Shown here piece after piece: positions 11,899 through 23,136 of a stretch of 60,000 nt of DNA. Location of the stretch: NCBI RefSeq assembly GCF_963678635.1, contig NC_087064.1:22742509-22802508 (forward strand), in the 5' to 3' direction. A model generated the notes under the pieces. That model saw nothing but the letters and a program-made list of their open reading frames with translations. It ran no database searches and was not told where the DNA came from. The position numbers were made by a program, and so were the translations under genes. Origin of the DNA: Symsagittifera roscoffensis (taxonomy: Eukaryota > Xenacoelomorpha > Acoela > Convolutidae). Each line of letters starts with the position of its first letter. Position 1 is the stretch's first letter.

Positions 11899-12375
11899 TG
11901 GGGTCTAGGAAATTAGACGAAAAACTAATTAAACGTGACCAACAAAAACTAATTTAGACGTCGATGCAAAACTACAAATATGAGAAATTAGACGTAATTG
12001 CATTGTTCGTGTCTGAAGTTTGTTTACCGACTATAATTAACTTTCGTTCAGCTTTCTTAAATGCAAATCAACTTTTCACATGCCGCAAATTTCACATTCC
12101 GCATTTTTTCACATGCCGTAATTGTATAATTTATGCATTTCAAAAAAGTTTTAGAATCTTCAGATTAACATTTTATAAATCAATTGAAATAAATTTTTCG
12201 ATATGCAATGGAATCATATATTATTTTTGTACTTATGAAAACTTGTTTTAAGCAATAAGTTTAGTTAACCCTTTACTTTCCGTCTAAAGTGCTAGTTTTT
12301 CAAAAAAAATTTAACGTCCTAATTGGTTTTTGTTGGTCACGTCTAATTTGCCTATCGTCTAATTTCCTGCCCCCC
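11899..12375. mobile_element. MITE-like element with TTAGACG-rich terminal inverted repeats
   Basis: The left end carries AGGAAATTAGACGAAAAACT, then ACGTGACCAACAAAAAC. The reverse complement of the right end carries AGGAAATTAGACGATAGGCA, then ACGTGACCAACAAAAAC. The inverted repeats extend over about 60 bp with mismatches. Length is about 477 bp and the interior is AT-rich without a transposase. It is a non-autonomous DNA transposon by structure; the family is unknown. Confidence 0.7.
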
Positions 12376-12379
12376 AAAA

Positions 12380-14440
12380 TTACTCTATACAACTAACAAG
12401 ATGGAAAATAATCAAATTACTGAAAATTCTTGTTGTTCTTAGCAAGCACTGCAAGCCGCGAAACTTTGAACCATTTCAGGTTATTTCATTCCAAGAAATG
12501 GTGCTCAAAAACACTAAATTTTTCTCAGAAAGTAAGCCAAGCGATGAATTTTAAATGAATGAGCGATTAAATTTTAAAATAATTGAGGTTCATTAATGGC
12601 GCGAATCGTTTAGCAATTGCGTTTTAAGCAAGCTACTGAACTGTAGCACGCTGATGAGTTTCAGGTCATTTTAATAGCTTGAATTTAGTCTAAACTCAAA
12701 AAAAAAAATTCAGCTTAATAATCTCTTCAAAACGAGCTGAAAAAAAAACATTTTGATGAATTTCAGATTGTTCCCTGAGTTTGGACCAATTCAAGAAAAG
12801 TTCCAAGCAAACTATTGATAAGCATAACTTCAATTCATTTTAATTGATTGGGGAAATTTAAAAACTTTTCACCCAGGCAATTGCGCAAAAAATTTGATAT
12901 CTTTGAAGTTTTGTAGAAAACAGATATCTGTCTGCAAACAATTTCCAGTTGTTTTGTGGAGTAAAAACAGAAAAAAAAGAAAGGAAAAAATTTTCTCTGC
13001 AGAGTATACACATATTTCGAGGAACTCGTCGTTAGTAGTCTTTAGAGAAAAGACTTGTGGGGAATTGACAACGGAGCCATAAGACCCGAAAACCATTGCC
13101 ATAGTGTACGTTTTTTTATTTGGAAAAATTGTTATATTTTTTTTCTGAGTCAACGATACCGCAAAAACTTTTGGCTATATATATGTATGGTTTTACTATT
13201 AGGAACAAAATGTATTTACTTTTTTTCTGAATCAGTGAAACCGCAAAGTTGTTGGCAAATTTTGATGGCAATTTTGTTAGCAATAAATGCCAGTAAAAAA
13301 GTTTTGATTTAACCAATTTTGTTTTTTTTTATCTTAGTTTTTCGTAGAGTTTTTTTTAAAATAAAATATATTGTCTAAATCTTCTTTTTTACAACTTAGT
13401 GGAAGTTGAAGCTTTGGCATTAGAATCCAACTTTGAGCAACCCCCTTTTAGCATGCAATGACCGGCAGAAAATTTTGATTTTGAGTTTACTTACAATTCT
13501 TTTCAAAAAGCCGAAAATTGGTTTTGTCTTCTAAATTAAGAGCTTCTGGAACCATAAATTCAGGCATTAGAAAAGAAATTTGAAACTAAACGACTATTGG
13601 AGTGAAATTAATTTACAAAAATCATTATGGTTATATAAAATTTTATCAAAAGTTTATCAAAACCTTACAAAATCAAAATTTTTGTAGAGTTTCATCAAAA
13701 TTTTATCAAAAGACTTGAAGGCCAAGAAAGTTTTTCACTATTACCAGCATACTTTAACTGCTTTTTTATAGAAAGACAATAGTTGGCAACTTGTTTGTTA
13801 TCCTATATTACACCCCTTTCAAATTGTACGGCTACAATGTTTAAAATTGACAATTTTTTAAAATTTTCTTGATTTTTTTGAAAGAATCCTGAAAATGTCT
13901 ACCTCATAGAAAACGTTGGCATTGGAATTGCGGCCCTACACCATGTTACTTTGGCATACAACTACAGATACCATAGTTCTTTTCAATAAAAAAAATTAGA
14001 GTGAAGTTTTGAAAACTTTTAGATTCATGAAAAAAGTCCATCTCTTCTAAATTCTAAGTATCTGGATTGTGAAGTTCTGACCTTGGATATCCAGCCGCAA
14101 ACTAAATTCTCATTGGCATCCAACAGCAGGATTTAAAAATCTGAACTGAAATTAATCTTTGAAAGCTTCAAAGTTTACAGACAATTTGAAAAATTTGTCA
14201 AACCATCCATATCCCATGAGCTACGTGCTCTGGAAGGCATTTTTTGGCAGTGCACCTTTTTTTAGCATAGCACCGATTCTTCAAAGTTCTGATGAAATAT
14301 TTTTCTTTTCAAAAAATAATTTATGTGCATTGACATCTGGCCTAGCCCTAACATGATTAACTTATCCAAAAATCATCCAAACTTCGGGGTGAAAAAACTT
14401 CTAGAACACTTATCGATGCCCTAAGCTGTCCAGCCACACG
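12380..14440. other. No gene recognised
   Basis: AT-rich sequence with a cluster of TTTATCAAAA repeats near 13630-13710. I see no exon with both splice sites and no RNA gene. Confidence 0.4.
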
Positions 14441-14726
14441 TTGCTCTGCCGCTCCTTGCTCTGCGCTGCCGTGCCCTTACTTGATCTGCGCTGCCCTGCC
14501 TTGGTTTTTGCCGCCCCTCCCTGCCATGCGCTGCGCTGCTCTGCCCTGTCTTGCCTTGCCTTGCCTTACGATGCCCTGTCTTGAACTGCCCTGCTTGTTT
14601 CTTCTTTGCACTATCCTGCCTTCCCTTACCTTGTTCTGTCCATCATTGCCTTGCCTTGCCTCGCCCTATTATGCCCTGCCCTGATCTGCTCTGCCTTGCC
14701 CTACCCTGCCCTGCCCTGCGCTCAAA
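14441..14726 (+). repeat. GC-rich CTGCC-type satellite tract
   Basis: About 285 bp are built from imperfect CTGCC, CTTGC and CTGCG pentamers, in sharp contrast with the AT-rich flanks. The minus strand has repeated GGGCA runs near 14700-14720. Open plus-strand frames rich in Cys, Leu and Pro are a by-product of the repeat. Confidence 0.8.
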
Positions 14727-15909
14727 ATTTCAAGAGAATCTATCTCTCTAGTCATTCGACATTGACCTAATAAAAGACTGTAAGTTGATTTTCATCAAAA
14801 TTTGGGTTTGAAAAAAAATTTATGAAACATTCAGGCCTTCCGCTTAAACAACTGCGCTCACTTTTTGTTCATCATTGTCCTTCACAAAAATTTGCTTAAA
14901 CATTGCATCCATAGATTTTTCGGCGTTGCTTTAAGTAATAAATGTGAACGACTAACTTTGTTCACGCCAAATCCTTCGCAACATTTTGATCGCTCGATCG
15001 CAATATTTTGATCAATAGGCTCAGCTTGTGTATAATCCGACCAATTTTCTCGACCAAGAAAACTAGCACTTTTCAACTCAAGTTAAATCTTTTGACAGTC
15101 TCGACCAAACGGTGTGTGGATTTCAATTTTCTCGATGGAAAAAAAATTGGAATTCTCGATTTTCTCGACGGAATTCATTTAAAATATATTCACCAATTCT
15201 ACTAAAAACAGTTATTTTTTGAAGTCGATTTGTGTTCAAAGTTGATAATTCTTAGACTGATTTCTTTCTAAGTTTGCTCTATCAATCATTGTAATTTACC
15301 GTCTCAGCGGGTGACATAATATGTAAAAGAATTTTTTTTTCGACACCAGTGAAACTGAACTTTAATTTATAATCGCACTGCTAATCGCACGTATAACGAA
15401 GTATCTTCATGTGGCCAGTCTTGAATTCATTGTGAAAAACTAAATTCTTTTAAATAATCGAACAAGAGGAAGTTTTTTGACAGCTTTGGACAAAAACTCG
15501 ACGTTTTTCGTTAAATTTGTTATTGCGCTCTTGTTACTCTATGCAATGGGCACTAAATCTTCACTTGACCGAATTGAGTTGCTTACTTAAAATGCAAAAT
15601 AAAATTGTAGCGAGTTCCGCTAACAAAAGTTCTGCATTACAGAAGTTCTGAGCTCAGAAATATTGTATTATGTATATTGATTATTATATAATTCGAAAAT
15701 GCATGATTAATTTTCGAAGTAAAAGTTATCGAACCAAAAAAGTTACTGATTTGCTTTTGACGTGAAAACCAACAAAATATTCATTTCTGAGAAAGATTAA
15801 TTCTCAAAATCAGGGTCGTTTTGATTTAGATTGGTGTAATCGCGAGCTAAAAAGGAGATTTTCTTCCACAATTTTTTAAAAAATGACCAGAACAGCATTG
15901 CCTGCAACA

Positions 15910-16280
15910 ATGATTGGATCTACTTAACAATCTCTCCCTCTGGTATCTACTTAAGAATCTCCACCCCTATCAATAAATACAGTAAATTAGTGCATGAGCT
16001 TTGGATTGAGAATTTTAATTTTGCTGCAGTCTGATTGGTCGAAAACTCAGCTAGCTTAATATCTACTTAACAATCTCCCCCTTTCTGAAATGGGGGGAGG
16101 GGGGTTTTAAGTAGATCCTAATGATTTTGCCAGCTGCGCAAAAGTCTTTGTAAGAAAACTTCAAACAAATTCTTGAAAATCCAGTGAATCACTGTTATGA
16201 GATTATGAGATGGCGGATCTTCTTAACTATTCCACCCCCCTATGGTACTTGTAACGAATCTACCCCGCCCTATAGAATCA
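15910..16280 (-). repeat. Inverted copies of the AAGTAGATC motif block
   Basis: Reverse-complemented, this stretch contains GGGGTGGAGATTCTTAAGTA and GGGAGAGATTGTTAAGTAGA near its start, and a G-rich GGGGGAGATTGTTAAGTAGA near 16065. It matches the phrase at 10733-10790 in opposite orientation. Confidence 0.5.
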
Positions 16281-16689
16281 CATTTCGGCAAGTTTAATAT
16301 CAATTCGAGTACAAATGTTCACAAAGCAGTTTTTTTTTGGCTTAACGGTCCCTTATTTTGTAAATATATTTTGTAAATACCAATGCCGCATATCGCGATG
16401 GCAACCCCACATTTTTTTGATATGAGGTTTTTTCACATTCCAATAAGATTCCACATTTTTAGTGCGGACTGCAGTGATCTGTTCAACAAAACTCACGGAA
16501 TGGTTTACGGTTTTGTGCTTGTACCCGTTTTTTGAAGCTGAATATAGGCTCTCCACTTGTCTGAATGTATAATTGACCCCCTTTCGACAACTGATTGTAT
16601 AAATGGGAGTAAAAGTTTCCGTGTTCGATGCTCAACGATTTCTAAATACCCTATTTTCTAGATAAACGTTTTTGTCCTATTTTTATTAA

Positions 16690-17011
16690 TAAAAATGGAA
16701 TTTTCCAAGGAAATAAGAAAACAATCGTCCTACATAGTATTTGCGTGTACTTATAACACGCGTAACAAGTGAACTAAAGTTTTCCAAATTGGATTGAGGT
16801 CTTACGGTATGTTTAGCGTCTCGTTATCACTTTACGAGACGGTAAACGCACACTTAGTGTTTTACATAGCGTGTGGGGGAATAAAATGAAGTAAAGATGA
16901 AAAAATTGTTCTTTTTTCTTACTATTTTGTGAATTAATCAACCGAAAAAACTCTTCAATTGGCTTTAAGTGCAGTCGGAACATTCAGAGATGTGCCCTGA
17001 TACGAGTAGTC
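16690..17011 (-). repeat. Dispersed repeat family R1, copy E (degenerate)
   Basis: Reverse-complemented, it begins AGACTACTCGTATCAGGGCA and continues CTGAATGTTCCGACTGC, matching the start of copies A and B. The hairpin is eroded. An internal inverted repeat GTTTAGCGTCTCGT..ACGAGACGGTAAAC lies at about 16819-16855. Confidence 0.55.
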
Positions 17012-17029
17012 TTTTTTAATCTCAACTAG

Positions 17030-17265
17030 GTTTCACCACAAAAAATCAGTGAGACAAACAGTTTTCAGAACTTTTTAAGAGGCTTTAATAAAAAATTTGC
17101 GATTATTCGGCAACCACCACGCCTCCATATATTGGCACCAAATAAATTTGAAGAAATGCCCTACAAGAATTGACCAAAATTTGATGTCATTAAGGGGAAC
17201 GTTCAACTATTAGCCCTGATACGCCGTCGGAATAATCAATTATTAGCCCTGATACGAGATGTATC
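17030..17265 (+). repeat. Repeat family R2, copy 1
   Basis: It shares the ordered phrases AAAATCAGTGAGACAAAC, CACCACGCCTCCA, TATTGGCACCAAATAAA and TTTGATGTCATTAAGGGG with 21232-21560. It also carries two CCCTGATACG phrases resembling the R1 start. It has no coding capacity. Confidence 0.6.
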
Positions 17266-17477
17266 GTGAGGCGAAAATTCATAACAGGCCAAAATTCGTT
17301 TTCATCATCTAACAGGCAACAATTCGTTTTCATCAATTCGTTTTCATCATCATCGTTTTTATAAAGTAATTGATTTATGTACAAAGTAGTTGTTTTGATT
17401 ATTATGACCAAAATCTCAAATCAATTGACACAATCACAACTAAAATTATTGTCAAGGGATGTAAGTTTAGCCCAGCA

Positions 17478-19027
17478 GTTTACATTTTTGAATCAGATCC
17501 TTATAAGTTTGCAGAGAATCAAATCCTTATAAGTTTGGCTTTAAAAGAAACCGAGATGACGAATTTGTGTCCATACTGATTTTGTTGGTCATTTGAATTG
17601 AGTTTTTCACCAAAGAGTGTCTTCTTAGTCTTCATAGTCCCATCCTTCTATCTCTTCGTTGTACCGTGGGTCCACGTAGTCACTGTACTCTGTGTCTCTG
17701 AAAAAATGAAATAAGAAATCAGCCAACGGACGGTTGAAAAAAGCAGCATTGAACTCATCAAAATCAAAAAGAAACGGCTTTTTTAAAAACTTTTTGAAAA
17801 ATTTCTTTTGTAATAGTTATATCATTTTGAAGTCTTCGCGAATTTCAATGAAAAAATTTAACGATCGACATTTTCAATAAAAAAATCAAAAGATTAAAGA
17901 AACCTCGCGAAACTAGGTCAATAATTAATTTCTAATTGCGTTGCAAATTTTGAACAATAAAAATCACTTTTGAAACTGAGAACCGAGAAGTCAAGCTTTT
18001 ACGCAAACTCAAATTTTATCGTCTAGTGTAAAATAGTCTCCTTAATATGGTAATGCAAATTAAACATAACCAAAGACTTTTAAAAAATTTCAATCAACTC
18101 TACTACTTTTTTGGACTAAAAAAAAACAATTTTCTTGTATTAAAAATGAATATTAGTCATTTTTATAAGCTTTAAGTGTTAAGAATATGTTATGCTTGAC
18201 AATATTTTGATAAAATTTGCCCAATAAAAAAAATTGTTAGAAACTGCCCTTTTTGGAGAACTGGATCAATTGGGATATCTAATTTATCAAATCAACTTTT
18301 TAAATTGTTTGCATCATAAGCACATTTGTTTTTGAAAACATACATTTGCTCCTTATTTTAGCAAAAACTTTGTATGTAAAATGTATAGAAAATAAACAAC
18401 TATGGGAAATAAAAGTTTTTAGAAAATAAACAAACCATAAATTAAAAAAATTGAGTATTAACAACTCCCAAATTTTTGTCTTATAAAAAACATGATAAAT
18501 AGGCAATTAAATTTTCATTTTTTAAATTTTATAGAAAAAAAATGATTCAACTTAAGCTATTTGAACTTCAAAAACTTTTATTGACAAAAATTTTTTTGAT
18601 TCAGTTATTCCAAATTAAGAAAACTGGATGTATTTTTTTCTCTTGGTAAATTAATAATTGAAATCCATGTTTGAAACGGTTTTGCGTTTGTTTGCGCCAT
18701 TTGCATTTTTAATAGGAAAATATAGAGGAACCAAAAATCAAACCTAGAAAAACCAAGTTTTTTGTTGCATTTGTGTATGAGCCATTTTTTGTGTGTGAAC
18801 TAAATGAAATGTTTCTTCTTTTCTCTGTTTGGCACTCAAAAAAACTCGAAAATCAAACTAGGGAAACATGGAAATAAATCTGAATCAATCGGGGTAGTAT
18901 TTTCCTCCATAAAAATTTTGGTTTTTGAACTAGCAATTTTTGTCTTTAATTCTTTGTTATCCACTAAAAAGTATTGCTGTCCTGACCTCATATTTGAAAA
19001 AAATTCACCTGAGATTATTTTCACCTG
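17478..19027 (+). repeat. Tandem duplication, unit 1 (1551-bp period)
   Basis: This segment is repeated directly at 19029-20579 with an offset of exactly 1551. The only difference I noticed is T at 18496 against C at 20047. Between the units six bases (CACCTG, 19022-19027) create a second copy of TTCACCTGAG, present at 19004-19013 and 19020-19029. Confidence 0.92.
17625..17697 (-). CDS. Terminal host exon, acidic C-terminus, unknown protein
   Basis: A minus-strand acceptor of very good nematode type (TTTCATTTTTTCAG) precedes 73 nt ending in TAA. The frame gives DTEYSDYVDPRYNEEIEGWD, then YED and stop. The exon is distinctly less AT-rich than its surroundings. It lies about 5 kb downstream of the GT25 exon on the same strand and could be its last exon, but this is not shown. 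A second identical copy lies at 19176-19248 because of the tandem duplication. Confidence 0.55.
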
Positions 19028-19028
19028 A

Positions 19029-20579
19029 GTTTACATTTTTGAATCAGATCCTTATAAGTTTGCAGAGAATCAAATCCTTATAAGTTTGGCTTTAAAAGAA
19101 ACCGAGATGACGAATTTGTGTCCATACTGATTTTGTTGGTCATTTGAATTGAGTTTTTCACCAAAGAGTGTCTTCTTAGTCTTCATAGTCCCATCCTTCT
19201 ATCTCTTCGTTGTACCGTGGGTCCACGTAGTCACTGTACTCTGTGTCTCTGAAAAAATGAAATAAGAAATCAGCCAACGGACGGTTGAAAAAAGCAGCAT
19301 TGAACTCATCAAAATCAAAAAGAAACGGCTTTTTTAAAAACTTTTTGAAAAATTTCTTTTGTAATAGTTATATCATTTTGAAGTCTTCGCGAATTTCAAT
19401 GAAAAAATTTAACGATCGACATTTTCAATAAAAAAATCAAAAGATTAAAGAAACCTCGCGAAACTAGGTCAATAATTAATTTCTAATTGCGTTGCAAATT
19501 TTGAACAATAAAAATCACTTTTGAAACTGAGAACCGAGAAGTCAAGCTTTTACGCAAACTCAAATTTTATCGTCTAGTGTAAAATAGTCTCCTTAATATG
19601 GTAATGCAAATTAAACATAACCAAAGACTTTTAAAAAATTTCAATCAACTCTACTACTTTTTTGGACTAAAAAAAAACAATTTTCTTGTATTAAAAATGA
19701 ATATTAGTCATTTTTATAAGCTTTAAGTGTTAAGAATATGTTATGCTTGACAATATTTTGATAAAATTTGCCCAATAAAAAAAATTGTTAGAAACTGCCC
19801 TTTTTGGAGAACTGGATCAATTGGGATATCTAATTTATCAAATCAACTTTTTAAATTGTTTGCATCATAAGCACATTTGTTTTTGAAAACATACATTTGC
19901 TCCTTATTTTAGCAAAAACTTTGTATGTAAAATGTATAGAAAATAAACAACTATGGGAAATAAAAGTTTTTAGAAAATAAACAAACCATAAATTAAAAAA
20001 ATTGAGTATTAACAACTCCCAAATTTTTGTCTTATAAAAAACATGACAAATAGGCAATTAAATTTTCATTTTTTAAATTTTATAGAAAAAAAATGATTCA
20101 ACTTAAGCTATTTGAACTTCAAAAACTTTTATTGACAAAAATTTTTTTGATTCAGTTATTCCAAATTAAGAAAACTGGATGTATTTTTTTCTCTTGGTAA
20201 ATTAATAATTGAAATCCATGTTTGAAACGGTTTTGCGTTTGTTTGCGCCATTTGCATTTTTAATAGGAAAATATAGAGGAACCAAAAATCAAACCTAGAA
20301 AAACCAAGTTTTTTGTTGCATTTGTGTATGAGCCATTTTTTGTGTGTGAACTAAATGAAATGTTTCTTCTTTTCTCTGTTTGGCACTCAAAAAAACTCGA
20401 AAATCAAACTAGGGAAACATGGAAATAAATCTGAATCAATCGGGGTAGTATTTTCCTCCATAAAAATTTTGGTTTTTGAACTAGCAATTTTTGTCTTTAA
20501 TTCTTTGTTATCCACTAAAAAGTATTGCTGTCCTGACCTCATATTTGAAAAAAATTCACCTGAGATTATTTTTTTGTGA
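19029..20579 (+). repeat. Tandem duplication, unit 2
   Basis: Second copy of the 1551-bp unit, with an almost identical sequence. It implies a recent event or, alternatively, an assembly artefact. Homology at the right end stops in a T run near 20572. Confidence 0.92.
19176..19248 (-). CDS. Duplicate of the terminal exon at 17625-17697
   Basis: Exact copy of the splice acceptor and the 24-codon terminal exon including TAA, displaced by 1551 bp. A minus-strand transcript would reach this copy first, so it may be the functional end, leaving the one at 17625 redundant. This is inference from order and strand. Confidence 0.5.
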
Positions 20580-20800
20580 AATTATATGGTTTTAAGGATT
20601 GCTTATTTGACCGAGCTGGGACAAATAAAGCGTGATATACTTCGTGCTATTAACATCGTAAGTGGAGATTTAATCCGTCTAAAAAATAGTTCGAATTGAA
20701 TATCGGTATGCTTTTTACCCTATTTTGTTTTTTTGCCATATGAAAATTACATCATTTATACTATATATAGCGTATGGGGGATGATTTTGAAAACAATTCA
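20575..20800 (-). repeat. Dispersed repeat family R1, copy D (degenerate)
   Basis: It retains the ordered phrases GGGACAAATAAAGCGTGATA, CTATTAACATCGTAAG, GGAGATTTAATCCGTCT and AGCGTATGGGGGATG in the same orientation as copy C (21891-22301). Both ends are lost. Confidence 0.5.
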
Positions 20801-21231
20801 AAAAAAGTTTTTAAGTCTACTATTTAATTTTTTTTTGAAAAAATTATTCATTTTTTAAAAGTGAACACTACTTTATTGAGCAGCACGGTATATAATTATC
20901 AGAATTATTTTAACAAAAAGAATGCAAAAAAATGCAAAAATCGCTCAATAACAGACAGCCTGAAAACATTTTGAAAATGACAAAAAAATGATTTTGTATT
21001 CCAAATGAACACACTTATTGAAATTTGATTTTGGTTGGAAAAAAATACACGCGAATCGTTAGTTTTTTTACCACAATCTGTAATTGCAACAACAACTTGT
21101 CAGTCAAAACAAAATTCGTGATTTCATACTTCTCATTTGATGCAATTTTTTTCCTCATCTTTATCCAAAGATTTTCCATTTTTGTTGTCTACTTTCTGCT
21201 TATCGAATTAGCCTTTAACTATGGCAGCTAG

Positions 21232-21560
21232 ATTGTCACCAAAAAAATCAGTAAGACAAACTGTTTCTTGAACATTTTAGAAGGCTTTGATAAAAACAGC
21301 GGTTTTTTGGCACCCACCACGCCTCCACATATTGGCACCCACCACGCCTCCACATATTGGCACGAAATAAACTAGAAGGAACGCCCTGCAAAGAATTGAC
21401 CTCAATATATTGACACCAAAGAAACTTTAACAAACGCTCTATGAATGATTGACCGAACTTTGATGTCATTGAGGGGATCAACAATTAGTGATTGTTCAAC
21501 TTTTAGCTCTACGCAGTCGGAAAATTCAACTCTTTTCGCTCCGCTGATACGATTAGTATG
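21232..21560 (+). repeat. Repeat family R2, copy 2
   Basis: Homologous to 17030-17265 (AAAATCAGTAAGACAAACTG and TTTGATGTCATTGAGGGG). It contains an internal direct duplication of GGCACCCACCACGCCTCCAC at 21309-21358. It ends with CTGATACGATTAGTATGG, like the R1 terminal phrase. Confidence 0.6.
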
Positions 21561-21890
21561 GTTTAGGCAGCAATTGCGGCTTCAAAATTAGATTGGTCAC
21601 TGAAATTATTGGGATCATTCATTTCAAAAAGAAAATATCTTACCTATATACACAATAAAATTTATAAAAAATATAATCATACTACAAACTTGGCGAGAAA
21701 AGTTGGCGCGGAGAAATATAGTTATACAAACTTGGTGAGAAACTTCCAAGTTGACTGTATTGCCAAGTTCCACAAGGAAGCATATGCAGCTATCATTATC
21801 CTCTGTGATCCATTGCCTCTTGCGAATGTCTCAGGCCAGTTGTTGAAATACATGTTTCTGTTACACGATATACTTCTCATACGTACTTTT

Positions 21891-22301
21891 TTGTTCCGAC
21901 TTTTGTAACGAAAGTAAAGAAATAATTGTGCTCGGGTTGGTTTACTTTTTCTTCGACAAATTTTTCATCTTAACTATTAATTTTTGATAAAATTTTTTAA
22001 AATTCATTCAAAAAGTATTGTTGCCCTGGGTTTAAAATTGAAAAGATTTTTCAACTAAGATGACTTTTTGTAAGTTATTAGGGTTAAAAAATTTCCATTT
22101 TGGCCAATTTGGGACAATTAACGCGCAAAATATTTCGCGCTATTAACGCGTGAACGGAGATTCAATCCATCTTAGAAAACGTTCCAAATTGGTTGAAGAT
22201 AATAATTGATGGTTGTCATAATTGATTTGTTACTAGGAACAAAATTCATCACTTTGTGTTTTTTTTGGCGCGTGTGAGCTTGATAGGAGCAGTCTTGTTA
22301 C
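21891..22301 (-). repeat. Dispersed repeat family R1, copy C
   Basis: This is a reverse-oriented copy. It begins TTGTTCCGACTTTTGTAACG on the plus strand (the terminal palindrome of copies A and B), contains AACGCGCAAAATATTTCGCG, and ends GGAGCAGTCTTGTTAC. The 5' hairpin is partly lost. Confidence 0.65.
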
Positions 22302-22926
22302 TTTTTTTACGCCTGGTTTATTTCTTATGTTGTGTCTTTATAATCGACTGCTTTTGACAAAAAAAATTATGCCATCTGAAATTTATCAAAACCTTGAGAT
22401 CAAATATTGAAAAAATCAATCACCTGAAAACAATTTTCACAAAACTGTTTAAACCTTTGGCTAACTTGGGCTAATTTGGCTCATTTGGATATTTGATATT
22501 ATTAATTAGCGCATAATATCCGGTTCAGAAACCATATGAAACAAAAAACATTTCAAAAAACTTTTAAAAATATTTACTTTTTGACAAAATTTCCCCCACA
22601 TGCATAAAAAAACAGCGAGATAAAATTTGAATGTATCAAAACAAAAGTTCATCAATTTAATTTTGAATAATTACTTTCTGAAGCCGAATTATTCGCTGCT
22701 GAGACGGATTAGTTCATTGGAAGCTTTGCTTTCCTTCATTATCTTTTTTGAAGCTCTTAACTTTCAAAAGTACTGATACAGAAACAATTTTTGATTTTTG
22801 ATAAGGAGCTACGGGTATCAATATCTTTCAGTTAGTATAAATATGCGTAAACAATTTTGTGTAAAAGTCAAAATTTGTTAGGAGAAAAAGTACTTTCTGC
22901 GCTACCTCTTTCGAGGACAGTAAAAT

Positions 22927-23108
22927 CTAAAACATTTGTTTTGTAGCATAAAGAAGTATATCCTTATTATACATCAATGGCAGGTAATCGTCCACGGGCA
23001 TCATCTGCTTCAAAACTCCAGTACTGATGAGTTTTTTGGCACCTTCCAATGTCAGGAAGTAGGCATGAGTACACCAGGAATGGCCGGGTTTCACCAAGTA
23101 TAAAATGT
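22927..23108 (-). CDS. Exon of a glycosyltransferase family 25 protein (collagen galactosyltransferase-like)
   Basis: After a T-rich acceptor (GTTTTTTCCAAG) the minus strand encodes a block with PGHSWCTHAYFLT, then GAKKLISTGVLKQMM, then PVDDYLPLMYNK. This ordered set matches the conserved C-terminal part of the GT25 family, which includes procollagen galactosyltransferases acting on hydroxylysine in the endoplasmic reticulum. The frame ends in TAG at 22927-22929. A donor (AAAT before GTTTTA) just upstream could instead end the exon. I found no other GT25 exon nearby, so this may be part of a long-intron gene or a broken fragment. The family assignment is from recognition; gene completeness is unknown. 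Confidence 0.6.
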
Positions 23109-23136
23109 CTTGGAAAAAACTTAACTTAGAATTCAT

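Noticed and set aside
14481-14751. Cys/Leu/Pro-rich plus-strand frames
   Set aside because: Produced by the CTGCC pentamer repeat, in two overlapping phases.
21715-21870. Minus-strand exon-like stretch reading WPETFARGNGSQRIMIAA
   Set aside because: Composition is protein-like, but the acceptor is poor, no donor is clear and no family is recognised.
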